Shown here in pieces: positions 32,392-41,255 of a stretch of 64,000 nt of DNA. Numbering within the stretch: position 1 is the stretch's first letter; each line of letters opens with the position of its first letter. This stretch comes from Rhabdaerophilum sp. SD176 (lineage in GTDB: Bacteria > Pseudomonadota > Alphaproteobacteria > Rhizobiales > Beijerinckiaceae). The stretch covers positions 62,001 to 126,000 of the forward strand of contig NZ_JARJNS010000001.1 in NCBI RefSeq assembly GCF_030143245.1. The letters run 5' to 3'. The notes under the pieces are model-generated. The model searched no databases and was not told where the DNA came from. It saw only the letters and a program-made list of their open reading frames with translations. The translations under genes and the position numbers were made by a program.

Positions 32392-33270
32392 ATGTCCAGA
32401 ATGACCTTCATGCCCGTGTTCGACCGCCAGGGCCGTTTCTCTTCGCTGAAGGCGGCGGTGCTTATCGCCGTGATCCTTCCCGGCCTCTGGATCAGCTGGC
32501 GGCTGGCGGCCGGGCAGATGGGCGCCAAGCCCATTACCGCCGCTCTGCACGAAACGGGGCTGTGGTCGGTCCGCCTTCTGCTGGTGACCCTGCTGATCAC
32601 CCCGCTCCGGGCCATGACCGGGCAGAACCGGCTGCTGCAGGTCCGCCGCATGCTCGGCGTTTCCGCTTTGGCCTACGCACTGATCCATCTCGGGCTCTAC
32701 GTGTTCGACCTGAAATTCGACCTCGTGAAGGTGGCGAGCGAGATCGTGCTGCGCTTTTACCTCACGATCGGCTTCGCGGCCCTGATGGCTATGGCGGCCA
32801 TGGGCGCGACCTCGTTTGACAGCAGCATCCGCAAACTCGGCGCTGAACGCTGGAACCGGTTGCATAGCCTGATCTATCCGCTGGCCCTGCTGACGCTCTG
32901 GCATGGCGCGCTGCAGTCCAAGATCGATGCCAGCGAGCATATTGTCATGACAGGTCTTTTCCTTGCGCTGATCGGAGCCCGGTTCCTGCGCCGGCAGGGC
33001 AAGCTGACGCCGCTCTGGCTGCTGGGACTCGCCATCGCAACGGCCCTTGCGACAAGCCTTGTCGAATTTGGCTGGTATGCGCTGGCGACCGGCTTTCCGG
33101 CCGGGCGCGTCTTCGCAGCCAATCTCTCATGGGATCTCGCACCAAGGCCCGCGCTGATCGCCGGCCTGCTCGCGCTGTCGCTCCCGCTCACGGCATGGGC
33201 AACACGATGGTTTTCCTCTGTACCCAAGCCGGGCTATACCGGAGCGAGACAACGAGGAGTGACAGGATGA
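32392..33270 (+). CDS. MsrQ/YedZ-like heme-binding ferric-reductase-type membrane protein
   Basis: This protein of about 292 residues has an initial helix, a six-helix ferric-reductase-like core ([62 protein letters not shown] with heme-ligand His residues) and about two more helices at the C-terminus. This matches MsrQ, the b-heme quinol partner of the periplasmic methionine-sulfoxide reductase MsrP. No msrP is in the window. It sits between ureC and ureE, and its stop overlaps the ureE start (ATGA), so it belongs to the operon. The start at 32392 is the best ATG; 32401 is possible. Confidence 0.8.
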   Translation: MSRMTFMPVFDRQGRFSSLKAAVLIAVILPGLWISWRLAAGQMGAKPITAALHETGLWSVRLLLVTLLITPLRAMTGQNRLLQVRRMLGVSALAYALIHLGLYVFDLKFDLVKVASEIVLRFYLTIGFAALMAMAAMGATSFDSSIRKLGAERWNRLHSLIYPLALLTLWHGALQSKIDASEHIVMTGLFLALIGARFLRRQGKLTPLWLLGLAIATALATSLVEFGWYALATGFPAGRVFAANLSWDLAPRPALIAGLLALSLPLTAWATRWFSSVPKPGYTGARQRGVTG

Positions 33271-33884
33271 TCCGCGCCGAAACCGTCATCGCCCGGGGGG
33301 ACTGGACCGGCACGCCGGCCGATACCGTGGTGCTTGACTATGATGACCGCCATCGCCGACGGATCACCATGGAAGGTGTTGGCGGCCTGTCCTTCCTGCT
33401 CGATCTGCCCGAGGCGATTGCCCTGCGCTCCGGCGACGCGATCCGGCTGGCCGATGGCCGCCTTGTCGAGGTGGTCGGCGCACCCGAGCCACTGGCGGAG
33501 ATCCGTGCCGAGAATGCCGAACATCTGCTCCGGCTGGCCTGGCACCTCGGCAACCGCCATCTGCCGGTCCAGATCGCCAATGGCAAGCTGCGCATCCGCC
33601 GCGACCATGTGATCGAGGCGATGGTCGAGGGCCTCGGCGGCAAGGTCCGCTCGATCGAGGCGGCCTTCGATCCGGAGGGCGGTGCCTATCTGCAGGCCAA
33701 CCGTGCGCATCACGATCACGGCCATCACGGCCATGGCCATCACCATCACGACCATGGCCATCAAGACCATGGCCACGATCACGGCCACACGCACGCCCAT
33801 GGCGAGGGCTGCGGTTGCGGACATGACCACCATCATGATCACCATGAGCATGCCCATCATGGCCATGCCCACAAGCATGACTGA
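33267..33884 (+). CDS. ureE: Urease nickel metallochaperone UreE with long His-rich tail
   Basis: This 205-residue protein has an N-terminal peptide-binding domain (about 1-75), a C-terminal metal domain ([21 protein letters not shown], including the conserved interface His) and a tail from about residue 149. The tail holds roughly 30 histidines plus a GCGCG motif. Such tails bind several Ni ions and act as a store. GAGGAG precedes the ATG at 33267. It overlaps msrQ by four bases and ureF by eight. Confidence 0.95.
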   Translation: MIRAETVIARGDWTGTPADTVVLDYDDRHRRRITMEGVGGLSFLLDLPEAIALRSGDAIRLADGRLVEVVGAPEPLAEIRAENAEHLLRLAWHLGNRHLPVQIANGKLRIRRDHVIEAMVEGLGGKVRSIEAAFDPEGGAYLQANRAHHDHGHHGHGHHHHDHGHQDHGHDHGHTHAHGEGCGCGHDHHHDHHEHAHHGHAHKHD

Positions 33885-34563
33885 GACTGCCGAATTCCAG
33901 CGCCAGCACTGGTTCTCACCGGCCTTCCCGGTCGGCGGCTATGCCTATTCGCATGGAATCGAGAAAGCCGTGGAGACCGGCGATGTCACCGGGGGCGACT
34001 CCCTGACCCGCTGGATCGAGGGCATCCTGCGCCTCGGCGCCGGCCGCAATGACGCGATCCTGCTGGCCGAAGCCTGGCGCCGGGCCGGCGGGGAAGGGGG
34101 CGGTGCTGACCTTTCCGCTCTCCTCGATCTGGCGGAACTCGGGATCGCGCTCGGGCTTTCGCAGGAACGGCGCCTGGAAACCGCCCAACAGGGCGCGGCT
34201 TTCTATGCCCTTGTGGCCTCTTCCTGGCCGCATCCGGGCTGGATTGATTGGCCGGATGGCCGCGAACTGCCTTATCCGGTTGCGGTCGGGATTGCCGGCG
34301 CCATCCATCGCCAGCCGCTGAGGCCCTTGCTCGGCGCCTATCTGCAGGCCTTCGCCGCCAACCTGCTTGCGGCCGGCATCCGCCTCGCCGTGATCGGGCA
34401 GGCCGAAGCCCAGGCGCGGCAGGCCTCGCTGCTGCCGATTCTCTCTGCCCTGGCCGATGAAACCCTGACGGCTTCGCTCGACGATCTCGGCAGCATCGCC
34501 ATCCGGGGTGACCTGATGAGCCTGCGCCACGAAACCCAGATAACCCGCCTTTTCCGCTCCTGA
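33877..34563 (+). CDS. ureF: Urease accessory protein UreF
   Basis: This 228-residue all-helical protein contains the UreF landmarks [64 protein letters not shown] and the C-terminal [15 protein letters not shown]. UreF links UreD-urease to UreG and gates the GTPase. The ATG at 33877 lies within the last codons of ureE. Confidence 0.94.
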   Translation: MTETAEFQRQHWFSPAFPVGGYAYSHGIEKAVETGDVTGGDSLTRWIEGILRLGAGRNDAILLAEAWRRAGGEGGGADLSALLDLAELGIALGLSQERRLETAQQGAAFYALVASSWPHPGWIDWPDGRELPYPVAVGIAGAIHRQPLRPLLGAYLQAFAANLLAAGIRLAVIGQAEAQARQASLLPILSALADETLTASLDDLGSIAIRGDLMSLRHETQITRLFRS

Positions 34564-34588
34564 GGGCGGAGTTTTCAGGAGACAAGCC

Positions 34589-35206
34589 ATGCATGGTCCG
34601 CTTCGCGTCGGGATCGGGGGCCCCGTCGGCTCCGGCAAAACCACATTGACCGCCGCCCTTTGCGCGCAATTGCGCCATCGCTGCGATCTCGCGGTCATCA
34701 CGAACGACATCTATACTCGCGAGGATGCTGAAATCCTTTCCCGCCTCCAGGCCCTGCCGAGGGAACGGATCATGGGCGTCGAGACCGGCGGCTGCCCGCA
34801 TACGGCCATCCGCGAGGATTGCTCCATCAACCTTCACGCCATTGCCGAAATGCGGAAGCGCTTCCCGGCGCTCGAGTTGATCCTGATCGAATCCGGCGGC
34901 GACAATCTCGCCGCGACCTTCTCGCCTGATCTGGCTGATCTGACCCTCTATGTGATCGATGTCGCGCAGGGCGAGAAGATCCCCCGGAAGGGCGGACCCG
35001 GCATCACGCGGTCGGATATGCTGGTCATCAACAAGACAGACCTTGCGCCGCATGTTGGCGCGGATCTCGACGTTATGGCCCGCGATGCGGCGTCCCAGCG
35101 GGGAGTACGGCCCTTCGTCTTTACCAATCTCAAGACCGGGGACGGCGTTGCCGAGATCATCCGCTTCATCGAACAGCGCGGCGGTCTCGCGCTGAAAGCT
35201 GCCTGA
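34589..35206 (+). CDS. ureG: Urease accessory GTPase UreG
   Basis: This 205-residue SIMIBI-class GTPase has P-loop [11 protein letters not shown] (about 11-21), [11 protein letters not shown], the nickel CPH-type motif in [37 protein letters not shown] and [13 protein letters not shown]. It couples GTP hydrolysis to nickel insertion. It is the last gene of the urt-ure unit; a 117-bp gap without a clear terminator follows. Confidence 0.97.
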   Translation: MHGPLRVGIGGPVGSGKTTLTAALCAQLRHRCDLAVITNDIYTREDAEILSRLQALPRERIMGVETGGCPHTAIREDCSINLHAIAEMRKRFPALELILIESGGDNLAATFSPDLADLTLYVIDVAQGEKIPRKGGPGITRSDMLVINKTDLAPHVGADLDVMARDAASQRGVRPFVFTNLKTGDGVAEIIRFIEQRGGLALKAA

Positions 35207-35323
35207 AGCGGAATTCCGGCGTTAGTTACAATCTTTTTGAGGGAAAAGGAAAATTTCCCAAGAGCACAGCTTTTCAATGATGGGCCATAGCGACTACATT
35301 GCCGGAGGGGAGGATGACATCGT

Positions 35324-36484
35324 ATGGCCGATCATGACCGGCACGCGCCTATCATGCGCCCGAAAGAGGGCCTGAAGAAAGCGTCATCGGTCGCGCCGTC
35401 GACGGAAGCGACGGCCTGTGCGCTTCTTGCCCCGGTCCATCAGCCCTGCGCGCGAGACACGGCACAAACTGCCACACCGTGGATGAGCACACAGCGGGCC
35501 CCCCTGCGCTATGCTGCGCTTGATCTTGGCACCAACAATTGCCGCCTGCTGATCGCCCGCCCGGATGGGCCGGCCTTCCGCGTCCTTGATGCCTTTTCGC
35601 GCATTGTGCGGCTGGGCGAAGGCGTCTCGCGGACAGGGGAATTGTCCGAGGCGGCCATGGAGCGGACACTGGAAGCGCTTCATATCTGCCGCCGGAAGAT
35701 GGACGAACGGCAGGTTATCCGTTCCCGCCTTGTCGCCACCGAAGCCTGCCGAGCGGCGCGGAATGGCCCTGAATTCCTTGAGCGCATCGCCCGCGAAACC
35801 GGGCTCAATCTCGAATTGCTGAACCGCGAGGGCGAAGCCCATCTGGCTGCCGCCGGCTGCGCGGCCCTGGCGGATGTGCAGGCCTCCAGCGTGGTCCTGT
35901 TCGACATTGGCGGCGGTTCAACCGAACTCGTCTGGCTTTCGGTCAAGAATTGCGGCCAGAAGGATATCCGCTCGCGCATCCGGGCCTGGACCTCACTGCC
36001 ACTCGGCGTGGTCACACTGGCGGAGCGCTATGGCGGCATCCATGTTTGCGGTCGCACCTTCGAGGCGATGGTGCGCGATTCAAGCGAAGCCCTTGCCACC
36101 TTCGCCGAGGAAGCGCGCGCCGCCACGGATGAGCCGGGCTTCCACCTGCTCGGCACCTCCGGAACCGTGACGACCCTCGGCGGCATTTTCCTCGGCCTCG
36201 AACGGTACGACCGGCGCCGCGTCGATGGCCTCTGGATGAAGAAGGACGAGGTGGACGGCGTGATGCAGGAGCTTCTCGCCATGAGCTATCGCGAACGCGC
36301 CGAAAACGGCTGTATCGGCCGCGAGCGGGCGGATCTCGTTCTGGCCGGCTGTGCGATCTTCGAGGCGATCCGCCGGGCTTTCCCGGCCCAGCGGGTCAGG
36401 ATCGGCGATCGCGGCCTGCGCGAGGGCATGCTGATGGAAATGATGCGCGAGGATGGGGTTCTCCGCCGGGCCGCGCCGCGCTAG
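35324..36484 (+). CDS. ppx: Ppx/GppA family phosphatase (exopolyphosphatase-type)
   Basis: This 386-residue protein has an N-terminal extension of about 60 residues of low-complexity character. The ASKHA phosphatase core follows: YAALDLGTNNCRLLIA, RIVRLGEGVSRTGELSE, ATEACRAARNGPEFLERI, LFDIGGGSTELVWL and LLGTSGTVTTLGGIFLGL. Family members hydrolyse polyphosphate or pppGpp. GGAGGGGAGG lies upstream of the ATG; an internal ATG at 35483 would give the bare domain. It is followed 10 bp later by rlmE, a usual alphaproteobacterial pairing. Confidence 0.88.
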   Translation: MADHDRHAPIMRPKEGLKKASSVAPSTEATACALLAPVHQPCARDTAQTATPWMSTQRAPLRYAALDLGTNNCRLLIARPDGPAFRVLDAFSRIVRLGEGVSRTGELSEAAMERTLEALHICRRKMDERQVIRSRLVATEACRAARNGPEFLERIARETGLNLELLNREGEAHLAAAGCAALADVQASSVVLFDIGGGSTELVWLSVKNCGQKDIRSRIRAWTSLPLGVVTLAERYGGIHVCGRTFEAMVRDSSEALATFAEEARAATDEPGFHLLGTSGTVTTLGGIFLGLERYDRRRVDGLWMKKDEVDGVMQELLAMSYRERAENGCIGRERADLVLAGCAIFEAIRRAFPAQRVRIGDRGLREGMLMEMMREDGVLRRAAPR

Positions 36485-36494
36485 ACCATTCATC

Positions 36495-37253
36495 ATGGTC
36501 GATTCCAAGAAGCCTTCCGGACGCGAAATGGCCGTTCGCCTGCGAACGGCGAACAAGCGCACGACATCACAGCAGAAATGGCTCGAGCGCCAGCTGAATG
36601 ACCCCTATGTCGCGAAGGCAAAGGCCGCAGGCTACAAGAGCCGCGCTGCCTTCAAGCTGCTGGAAATCGACGAGAAATATCACCTGCTGAAGCCCGGGAT
36701 GCGCCTCGTCGATCTCGGCGCCGCGCCGGGCGGCTGGTGCCAGGTCGCGGCGGAGCGGATCGGCCTTGCGGATCCGAGTGGCCGGCGGCGTGCCGGCATC
36801 TCGGCAGAGGCAGCGGCGCGGGCCCATATCGTCGCCATCGACCTGCTGGAGATTGACCCGCTGCCGGGCGTCGATTTCCTGCAGATGGATTTCACGCTGC
36901 CGGAAGTCGACGCGATCCTGAAGGAACGCCTCGGCGGCGAGGCGGATGGCGTCATGTCCGACATGGCCGCCAACACCACCGGCCACAAGAAGACCGACCA
37001 TCTCAAGATCATCGGGCTGGCGGAAATGGCGGTGGCCTTTGCCGAGGACGTGCTGGCGCCCGGCGGCTTCTTCCTGTGCAAGCTGTTCCAGGGCGGCGAG
37101 TCCGGCGAGCTGATCACCGATCTGAAGCGCAAATTCGCCACCGTCCGGCATGTGAAGCCGGCTTCCAGCCGGGCCGGGTCGAGCGAGGTCTATGTGCTGG
37201 CCACCGGCTTCCGGGGCCATTCCCCTGCAGCAGGCGAGGACGAGGGGGAATGA
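36495..37253 (+). CDS. rlmE: 23S rRNA (uridine-2'-O) methyltransferase RlmE
   Basis: This 252-residue FtsJ-family enzyme has KSRAAFKLLEIDEKYHLLKPG with the catalytic Lys, the SAM motif VDLGAAPGGWCQVA, the catalytic Asp/Lys in SDMAANTTGHKKTDHLK, and FLCKLFQGGES. It methylates U2552 of 23S rRNA. It carries an extra loop around residues 92-110 (PSGRRRAGISAEAAAR) relative to the E. coli enzyme, typical of alphaproteobacteria. The 3' end overlaps the following HAD gene (ATGA). Confidence 0.94.
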   Translation: MVDSKKPSGREMAVRLRTANKRTTSQQKWLERQLNDPYVAKAKAAGYKSRAAFKLLEIDEKYHLLKPGMRLVDLGAAPGGWCQVAAERIGLADPSGRRRAGISAEAAARAHIVAIDLLEIDPLPGVDFLQMDFTLPEVDAILKERLGGEADGVMSDMAANTTGHKKTDHLKIIGLAEMAVAFAEDVLAPGGFFLCKLFQGGESGELITDLKRKFATVRHVKPASSRAGSSEVYVLATGFRGHSPAAGEDEGE

Positions 37254-37909
37254 CCTTCCACGCGCTTGTCGATCTTGACGGCACGATCACCGATCCGCGC
37301 CCCGGCATTCTCGGCGCCTATCGCCATGCGCTGACGAGCCTCGGGCTCGAGGCCCCGCCGGCCGATGACCTGCTCTGGGTAATCGGGCCGCCCCTGCGCC
37401 ATTCTTTCCCGAAGCTTGGCGTGGTGCCGGAGCGGATCAATGATGCGCTGGAGCATTACCGTGCATTCTATCAGGCAGGCGCCATGTTCGACGCGCCGGT
37501 CTATACGGGCATGCCGGAAACCTTCGACGTGCTGCGTGCCGAAGGGGTCCGGCTGATCCTCGCCACATCGAAGCCCCATGTAATGGCGCGGCCGATCCTC
37601 GAACATTTCCGGCTCGACCATCATTTCCATGCCATCCATGGCTCGGAACTTGATGGCCGGAACGACGACAAGGGCGATCTCCTCGCCCATATCCTGGCCG
37701 AAGAGGGCGTCGACCCTGCGAAGGCGGTGATGATCGGCGACCGGCTCTTCGACGTGAAGGCAGCGCAGCGCCATGGCATCCCGTCGATCGGCGTACTCTG
37801 GGGCTATGGCGGCCATCACGAGCTGACCGAGGCGGGCGCAACCCATCTCTGCGCGGCGCCGGATGCGCTGGCGGCTCTTGTCACGGCGGTCCGGGCCGGA
37901 AGGGCCTGA
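37250..37909 (+). CDS. HAD-family hydrolase, phosphoglycolate phosphatase-like
   Basis: This 219-residue class I HAD protein has motif I LVDLDGTITD (nucleophile Asp near residue 8), motif II ILATSKPH, and motif III/IV KAVMIGDRLFDVKAAQRHGIPSIGVLWGYG. The helical cap is of the PGP/5'-nucleotidase type. It probably dephosphorylates small metabolites; the substrate is not defined. It is translationally coupled to rlmE by a four-base overlap. Confidence 0.85.
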   Translation: MTFHALVDLDGTITDPRPGILGAYRHALTSLGLEAPPADDLLWVIGPPLRHSFPKLGVVPERINDALEHYRAFYQAGAMFDAPVYTGMPETFDVLRAEGVRLILATSKPHVMARPILEHFRLDHHFHAIHGSELDGRNDDKGDLLAHILAEEGVDPAKAVMIGDRLFDVKAAQRHGIPSIGVLWGYGGHHELTEAGATHLCAAPDALAALVTAVRAGRA

Positions 37910-38143
37910 TTACTTCTCGGTATTCTCCGCCAGCCAGGTCTCGATTTCCTCGAGGCTGGCCGAAAACAGGTACTCCTTGTCGCCGAACACGATCTTCATC
38001 GTCTCGCCATCACGCAGCATATAGCCGCCATGCGCGAGCACGCGCTTGTCCGGCTTCTGTGCCTTCATCAGATGCAGACCATAGCGGGTCGCGACGCGGC
38101 GGACGCGACGTTCAACAGAGGGGAGGGCGTCTTTTCGGCTCAT
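37910..38143 (-). CDS. Small conserved-looking hypothetical protein
   Basis: This 77-residue basic protein contains RRVRRVATRYGLHLMKAQKP, then GGYMLRDGETMKIVFGDKEY and a C-terminal LEEIETWLAE. The pattern (an RLGL-like helix, a GGYxLxD strand, a final helix) is like small Hyphomicrobiales proteins annotated as hypothetical. Its stop abuts the stop of the HAD gene. Function unknown. The 185 bp upstream (38144-38328) hold no gene I can support. Confidence 0.6.
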   Translation of the reverse strand: MSRKDALPSVERRVRRVATRYGLHLMKAQKPDKRVLAHGGYMLRDGETMKIVFGDKEYLFSASLEEIETWLAENTEK

Positions 38144-38328
38144 GGCTTTTCGGAACCCGGGGCAGGGCTGGCATCGCCCCTCAATCCGCCTAGCCGACGC
38201 GCCCAGAGCTGGAAAGGGAGGAAGAACAGCCGGGCAGGATCCGTCCCCGGAATTCCTTCGGCCTCGGTCCTTATCCGCACCGGATCCGCCACACCAGCGG
38301 CCGGATTTGGCCTAACCGCATGGCCGGC

Positions 38329-39021
38329 CTAGGCCTTGGCGATAGCGATCAGGCGCTCCCGCACAAGCTCGACGCGTCCTTCGGGGCCACGGATATTCCC
38401 TGCAAGGAGATCATCGAAGTCAGGCTTCGTGAGTAAGTCAGCCACCGTGCGGGCAACAAAGCCTCGGATCTCAGGAGATGAACCGCGGATTTCGTCAACA
38501 AGTTCAGCGCGACCATCGACGACAACCAACACATCCTCCAGATCATGGCTCATGAGGATATCCCCTTGGCCGCGCCCCAGATAGGCTTCCAGTTTCGTGG
38601 CCATGAAGAGGGCGGGGACAAGCTTTTTGATTGGGTAGCCGTCCCTCAATTGGATCGTTTCTGCCGAGGCGATGCCCTGCGCGTACCATCGGTTGCTGAA
38701 GCCAAGGATGTCCGCGTCATCGGGCATGAAGTCAACCTTCAGACCGTTGAGCGACATCCGGCATGCAACTGTCTCGTCATGCGCCTCCTGAAATCCTTGC
38801 GCGCGCAGCTGGGCCTGCAGCTCCGCCCATGCCGCATAGCCTTCCAGATCCACAATCAGATCGACATCATCGGTGGCCCGGATATCTTCCAGAGTGACGG
38901 GGTCGGTAATGAACAGGGCAGTCGTGCATCCGCCCACGAAGACGAGACGCTCACGCAGGTCCGGACCGAGCGCATCTGCCACGGTTTGGAGCATGAAAAG
39001 CAAGCGACCGCTGACACTCAA
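38329..39021 (-). CDS. MNT-fold nucleotidyltransferase, putative toxin of a two-gene module
   Basis: This protein of about 230 residues is related to AbiEii/DUF1814-type nucleotidyltransferases. The catalytic signature is intact: VGGCTTALFI followed by RATDDVDLIVD (two Asp in D-V-D) and a third Asp in LKVDFMP. Further blocks are ALFMATKLEAYLGRG and LMSHDLEDVLVVVDGRAELV, which are conserved in these proteins. Family members transfer nucleotides to tRNA or protein targets. The start is a TTG at 39021 overlapping the partner's TGA (coupled translation); an ATG at 38994 is the alternative. It is the second gene of an apparent operon with the winged-helix gene. It is less GC-rich than its neighbours. 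Confidence 0.75.
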   Translation of the reverse strand: MSVSGRLLFMLQTVADALGPDLRERLVFVGGCTTALFITDPVTLEDIRATDDVDLIVDLEGYAAWAELQAQLRAQGFQEAHDETVACRMSLNGLKVDFMPDDADILGFSNRWYAQGIASAETIQLRDGYPIKKLVPALFMATKLEAYLGRGQGDILMSHDLEDVLVVVDGRAELVDEIRGSSPEIRGFVARTVADLLTKPDFDDLLAGNIRGPEGRVELVRERLIAIAKA

Positions 39022-39587
39022 GACTTCAGAAGCCCTTCTGCTAGAATTTCATCAGCGAGCTTGATCTCGCGCTGATTTCCCATCCGCAAGGCATCGGCAA
39101 GCGCGAGATATTCATACAGTCGCTTGTCTTTGAGAGCGGCTTCCGGGACGCTACCGAACAGGGGCGTAATGGCCTGGCCGAGATCGCGCCCGTCACTCTT
39201 GGGCCAGACATAAATCAATTGCCCTGCGCTGATCAGGCGATCCTTGAGCATGGCTGCCGAAAACGCAGTGGGCAAACCCCGCATCATGGCACCGGGTTTC
39301 ACCGGGAACGCAAACCGTAATCCGTGGATCAGAAAGTTGTAGAGAGAACGCCGTTGAGGCCTGGGTTTGCCTCGTTCTCGATCTTTGATGGCAAGCCCGG
39401 AAGCCAGACTACGGTTGATGGAGGCGCTGATTTCCGTTTTGCTGATCCCGAGGGATGCTTCGAGACTTCGAACCGAATAGGGGTCATCATCCGGAGCAGG
39501 TGCATGCGGATCGGCGGTGTCGGGATAGCGACTGTGCTCCATCAGGCATTGGAGCTTCAGCAGAACGACGATGTCTTGACTTTTCAT
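39018..39587 (-). CDS. Winged-helix DNA-binding protein, putative autorepressor/antitoxin
   Basis: This 189-residue protein has a helix-turn-helix near 38-65 (SVRSLEASLGISKTEISASI, then NRSLASGL). A conserved-looking region follows with FLIHGLRFAFPVKPGAMMRG, LPTAFSAAML, LIYVWPKSDGRDLGQAITPL and LYEYLALADALRMGNQREI. I know no assigned function. It is coupled to the nucleotidyltransferase by a four-base overlap. GAGAGG lies before its ATG. A perfect 24-bp palindrome 18 bp upstream overlaps the predicted promoter, so it probably represses its own operon, as antitoxins do. Confidence 0.72.
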   Translation of the reverse strand: MKSQDIVVLLKLQCLMEHSRYPDTADPHAPAPDDDPYSVRSLEASLGISKTEISASINRSLASGLAIKDRERGKPRPQRRSLYNFLIHGLRFAFPVKPGAMMRGLPTAFSAAMLKDRLISAGQLIYVWPKSDGRDLGQAITPLFGSVPEAALKDKRLYEYLALADALRMGNQREIKLADEILAEGLLKS

Positions 39588-39605
39588 CAGATGGCCTCTC
39601 GGGTC

Positions 39606-39629
39606 GTCCTTTGTCCTAGGACAAAGGAC
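39606..39629. promoter_or_regulatory. Perfect 24-bp palindrome, operator of the HTH/nucleotidyltransferase pair
   Basis: The dyad is centred on CCTAGG (39615-39620). Each arm reads GTCCTTTGTCCT, so GTCC itself is repeated within each arm. All 12 positions of each arm pair. On the minus strand a -35 TTGACG (39652-39657) and a -10 TACTGT (39628-39633) are 18 bp apart, and the palindrome covers the end of the -10 and the predicted start point. This is the geometry of autorepression. Confidence 0.75.
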
Positions 39630-39693
39630 AGTAATGCCGCGAAGCTTCTACCGTCAAGACCCGGGCTGAGCAGCCAGGCGTGACTTCGCCCCT

Positions 39694-41244
39694 TCACTCC
39701 CATTCGATCGTGCCGGGCGGCTTCGACGTGACGTCATAGACCACGCGGTTGATGCCCTTGACCTCGTTGATGATCCGCGTCGCGGCCCGGCCGAGGAAGT
39801 TCATGTCGAACGGGTAGAAATCCGCTGTCATGCCATCAACCGAGGTCACGGCCCGCAAAGCGCAGACATGGTCATAGGTGCGGCCATCGCCCATCACACC
39901 CACGGTACGAACGGGGAGCAGCACCGCGAAAGCCTGCCAGATCACGTCATACAGCCCGGCCTTGCGGATCTCCTCGAGATAGATCGCATCGGCCTCGCGC
40001 AGGATATCGAGCTTCTCGCGTGTGATTGCGCCCGGCACGCGGATGGCGAGGCCCGGGCCGGGGAAGGGATGGCGGCCGACAAACGCCTCCGGCAACCCAA
40101 GCTCGCGGCCAAGCGCGCGCACCTCATCCTTGAACAATTCACGCAGCGGCTCGACCAGCTTCATGTTCATGCGTTCCGGCAGGCCGCCGACATTGTGGTG
40201 CGACTTGATCGTCACCGATGGCCCGCCCGAGAAGGACACGCTCTCGATCACATCCGGGTAAAGCGTGCCCTGAGCCAGGAACTCCGCCCCGCCGATCTTG
40301 CCGGCTTCCTTCTCGAAAACCTCGATGAAGAGCCTGCCGATTGTCTTGCGCTTGGTTTCCGGGTCGCTGACGTCGTCGAGCGCCTGGAGGAACAGGGCCG
40401 AGGCATCCACATGAACCAGCGGAATGTTGTAGTGCCCGCGGAACAGACTGACGACCTGCTCGCTCTCGCCCTTCCGCATCAGGCCATGATCGACATAGAC
40501 GCAGGTCAGCTGGTCGCCGATCGCCTCGTGGATCAGCACGGCGGCAACCGACGAATCCACCCCGCCGGACAGGCCGCAGATCACCCGGCCCTTGCCGACC
40601 TGCGCCTTGATCTTGGCGATCATCTCGGCGCGATAGGCCCCCATCGTCCAGTCCGATTTCAGCCCGGCAATGCGGTGCACGAAATTGGCCAGCAGCTTCC
40701 CGCCATCCGGCGTATGCACCACTTCCGGATGGAACATCGTGGTGTAGATCCGACGGGCTTCGTCGGTGGCGATGGCGAAAGGCGCGTTTTCCGAGGTCGC
40801 CTTGACGACGAACCCCTCCGGCAGCTGTGTCACGCGGTCGCCATGGCTCATCCAGACCGGATAGCGTTTGCCGACCTCCCACAGGCCCTCGAACAGGGCA
40901 GAGCCCTCCCGGATCTCGATATCCGCCCGGCCGAATTCCGCCGCATGTCCGCCTTCAACCACACCGCCGAGCTGGACGGCGGCTGTCTGCTGGCCATAGC
41001 AGATGGCGAGAATCGGAATGCCGGCCTCGAACACCGATTGCGGCGCGCGGGGCGAACCCTCCCGCGTCACCGAATCCGGCCCGCCAGACAGGATCACCGC
41101 CTTGGGCCTGAGCCGCGCAAAGGCCTCTTCCGATTTCTGGTAGGGATGGATTTCGCAATAGACGCCTGTCTCGCGCACACGGCGGGCGATGAGCTGCGTC
41201 ACCTGCGAACCGAAATCGATGATCAGGACTGCATCGTGCGACAT
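39694..41244 (-). CDS. guaA: GMP synthase (glutamine-hydrolysing)
   Basis: This 516-residue enzyme has an N-terminal class I glutamine amidotransferase domain (ILSGGPDSV, nucleophile Cys in ILAICYGQQ at residue 82, later His in MFHPEVVHT). The ATP pyrophosphatase domain follows ([10 protein letters not shown] near 225), then a C-terminal dimer domain ending [13 protein letters not shown]. It converts XMP to GMP. It is the last gene of a guaB-rsmB-guaA run on this strand. The 3' end of guaA is a recognised island insertion site in many bacteria, and the HTH/nucleotidyltransferase module lies there. Confidence 0.97.
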   Translation of the reverse strand: MSHDAVLIIDFGSQVTQLIARRVRETGVYCEIHPYQKSEEAFARLRPKAVILSGGPDSVTREGSPRAPQSVFEAGIPILAICYGQQTAAVQLGGVVEGGHAAEFGRADIEIREGSALFEGLWEVGKRYPVWMSHGDRVTQLPEGFVVKATSENAPFAIATDEARRIYTTMFHPEVVHTPDGGKLLANFVHRIAGLKSDWTMGAYRAEMIAKIKAQVGKGRVICGLSGGVDSSVAAVLIHEAIGDQLTCVYVDHGLMRKGESEQVVSLFRGHYNIPLVHVDASALFLQALDDVSDPETKRKTIGRLFIEVFEKEAGKIGGAEFLAQGTLYPDVIESVSFSGGPSVTIKSHHNVGGLPERMNMKLVEPLRELFKDEVRALGRELGLPEAFVGRHPFPGPGLAIRVPGAITREKLDILREADAIYLEEIRKAGLYDVIWQAFAVLLPVRTVGVMGDGRTYDHVCALRAVTSVDGMTADFYPFDMNFLGRAATRIINEVKGINRVVYDVTSKPPGTIEWE

Positions 41245-41255
41245 GCGTTTTCCAA

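Noticed and set aside
33711-33881. Tandem repeat or CRISPR-like array
   Set aside because: The repetitive CAT/CAC/GGC pattern is coding sequence for the His-rich UreE tail, with no spacers.
35241-35259. GGGAAA/TTTCCC inverted repeat as terminator of ureG
   Set aside because: The stem is six weak pairs with no T-run after it; it is at most part of the ppx promoter region.
38144-38328. tRNA gene or attachment site in the gap beside the 77-residue protein
   Set aside because: No cloverleaf or GTTCGA-type T-loop could be built, and no copy of the guaA 3' end is present. Only short GGCC-rich repeats (such as GGCCTA/TAGGCC, 38309-38335) are seen.
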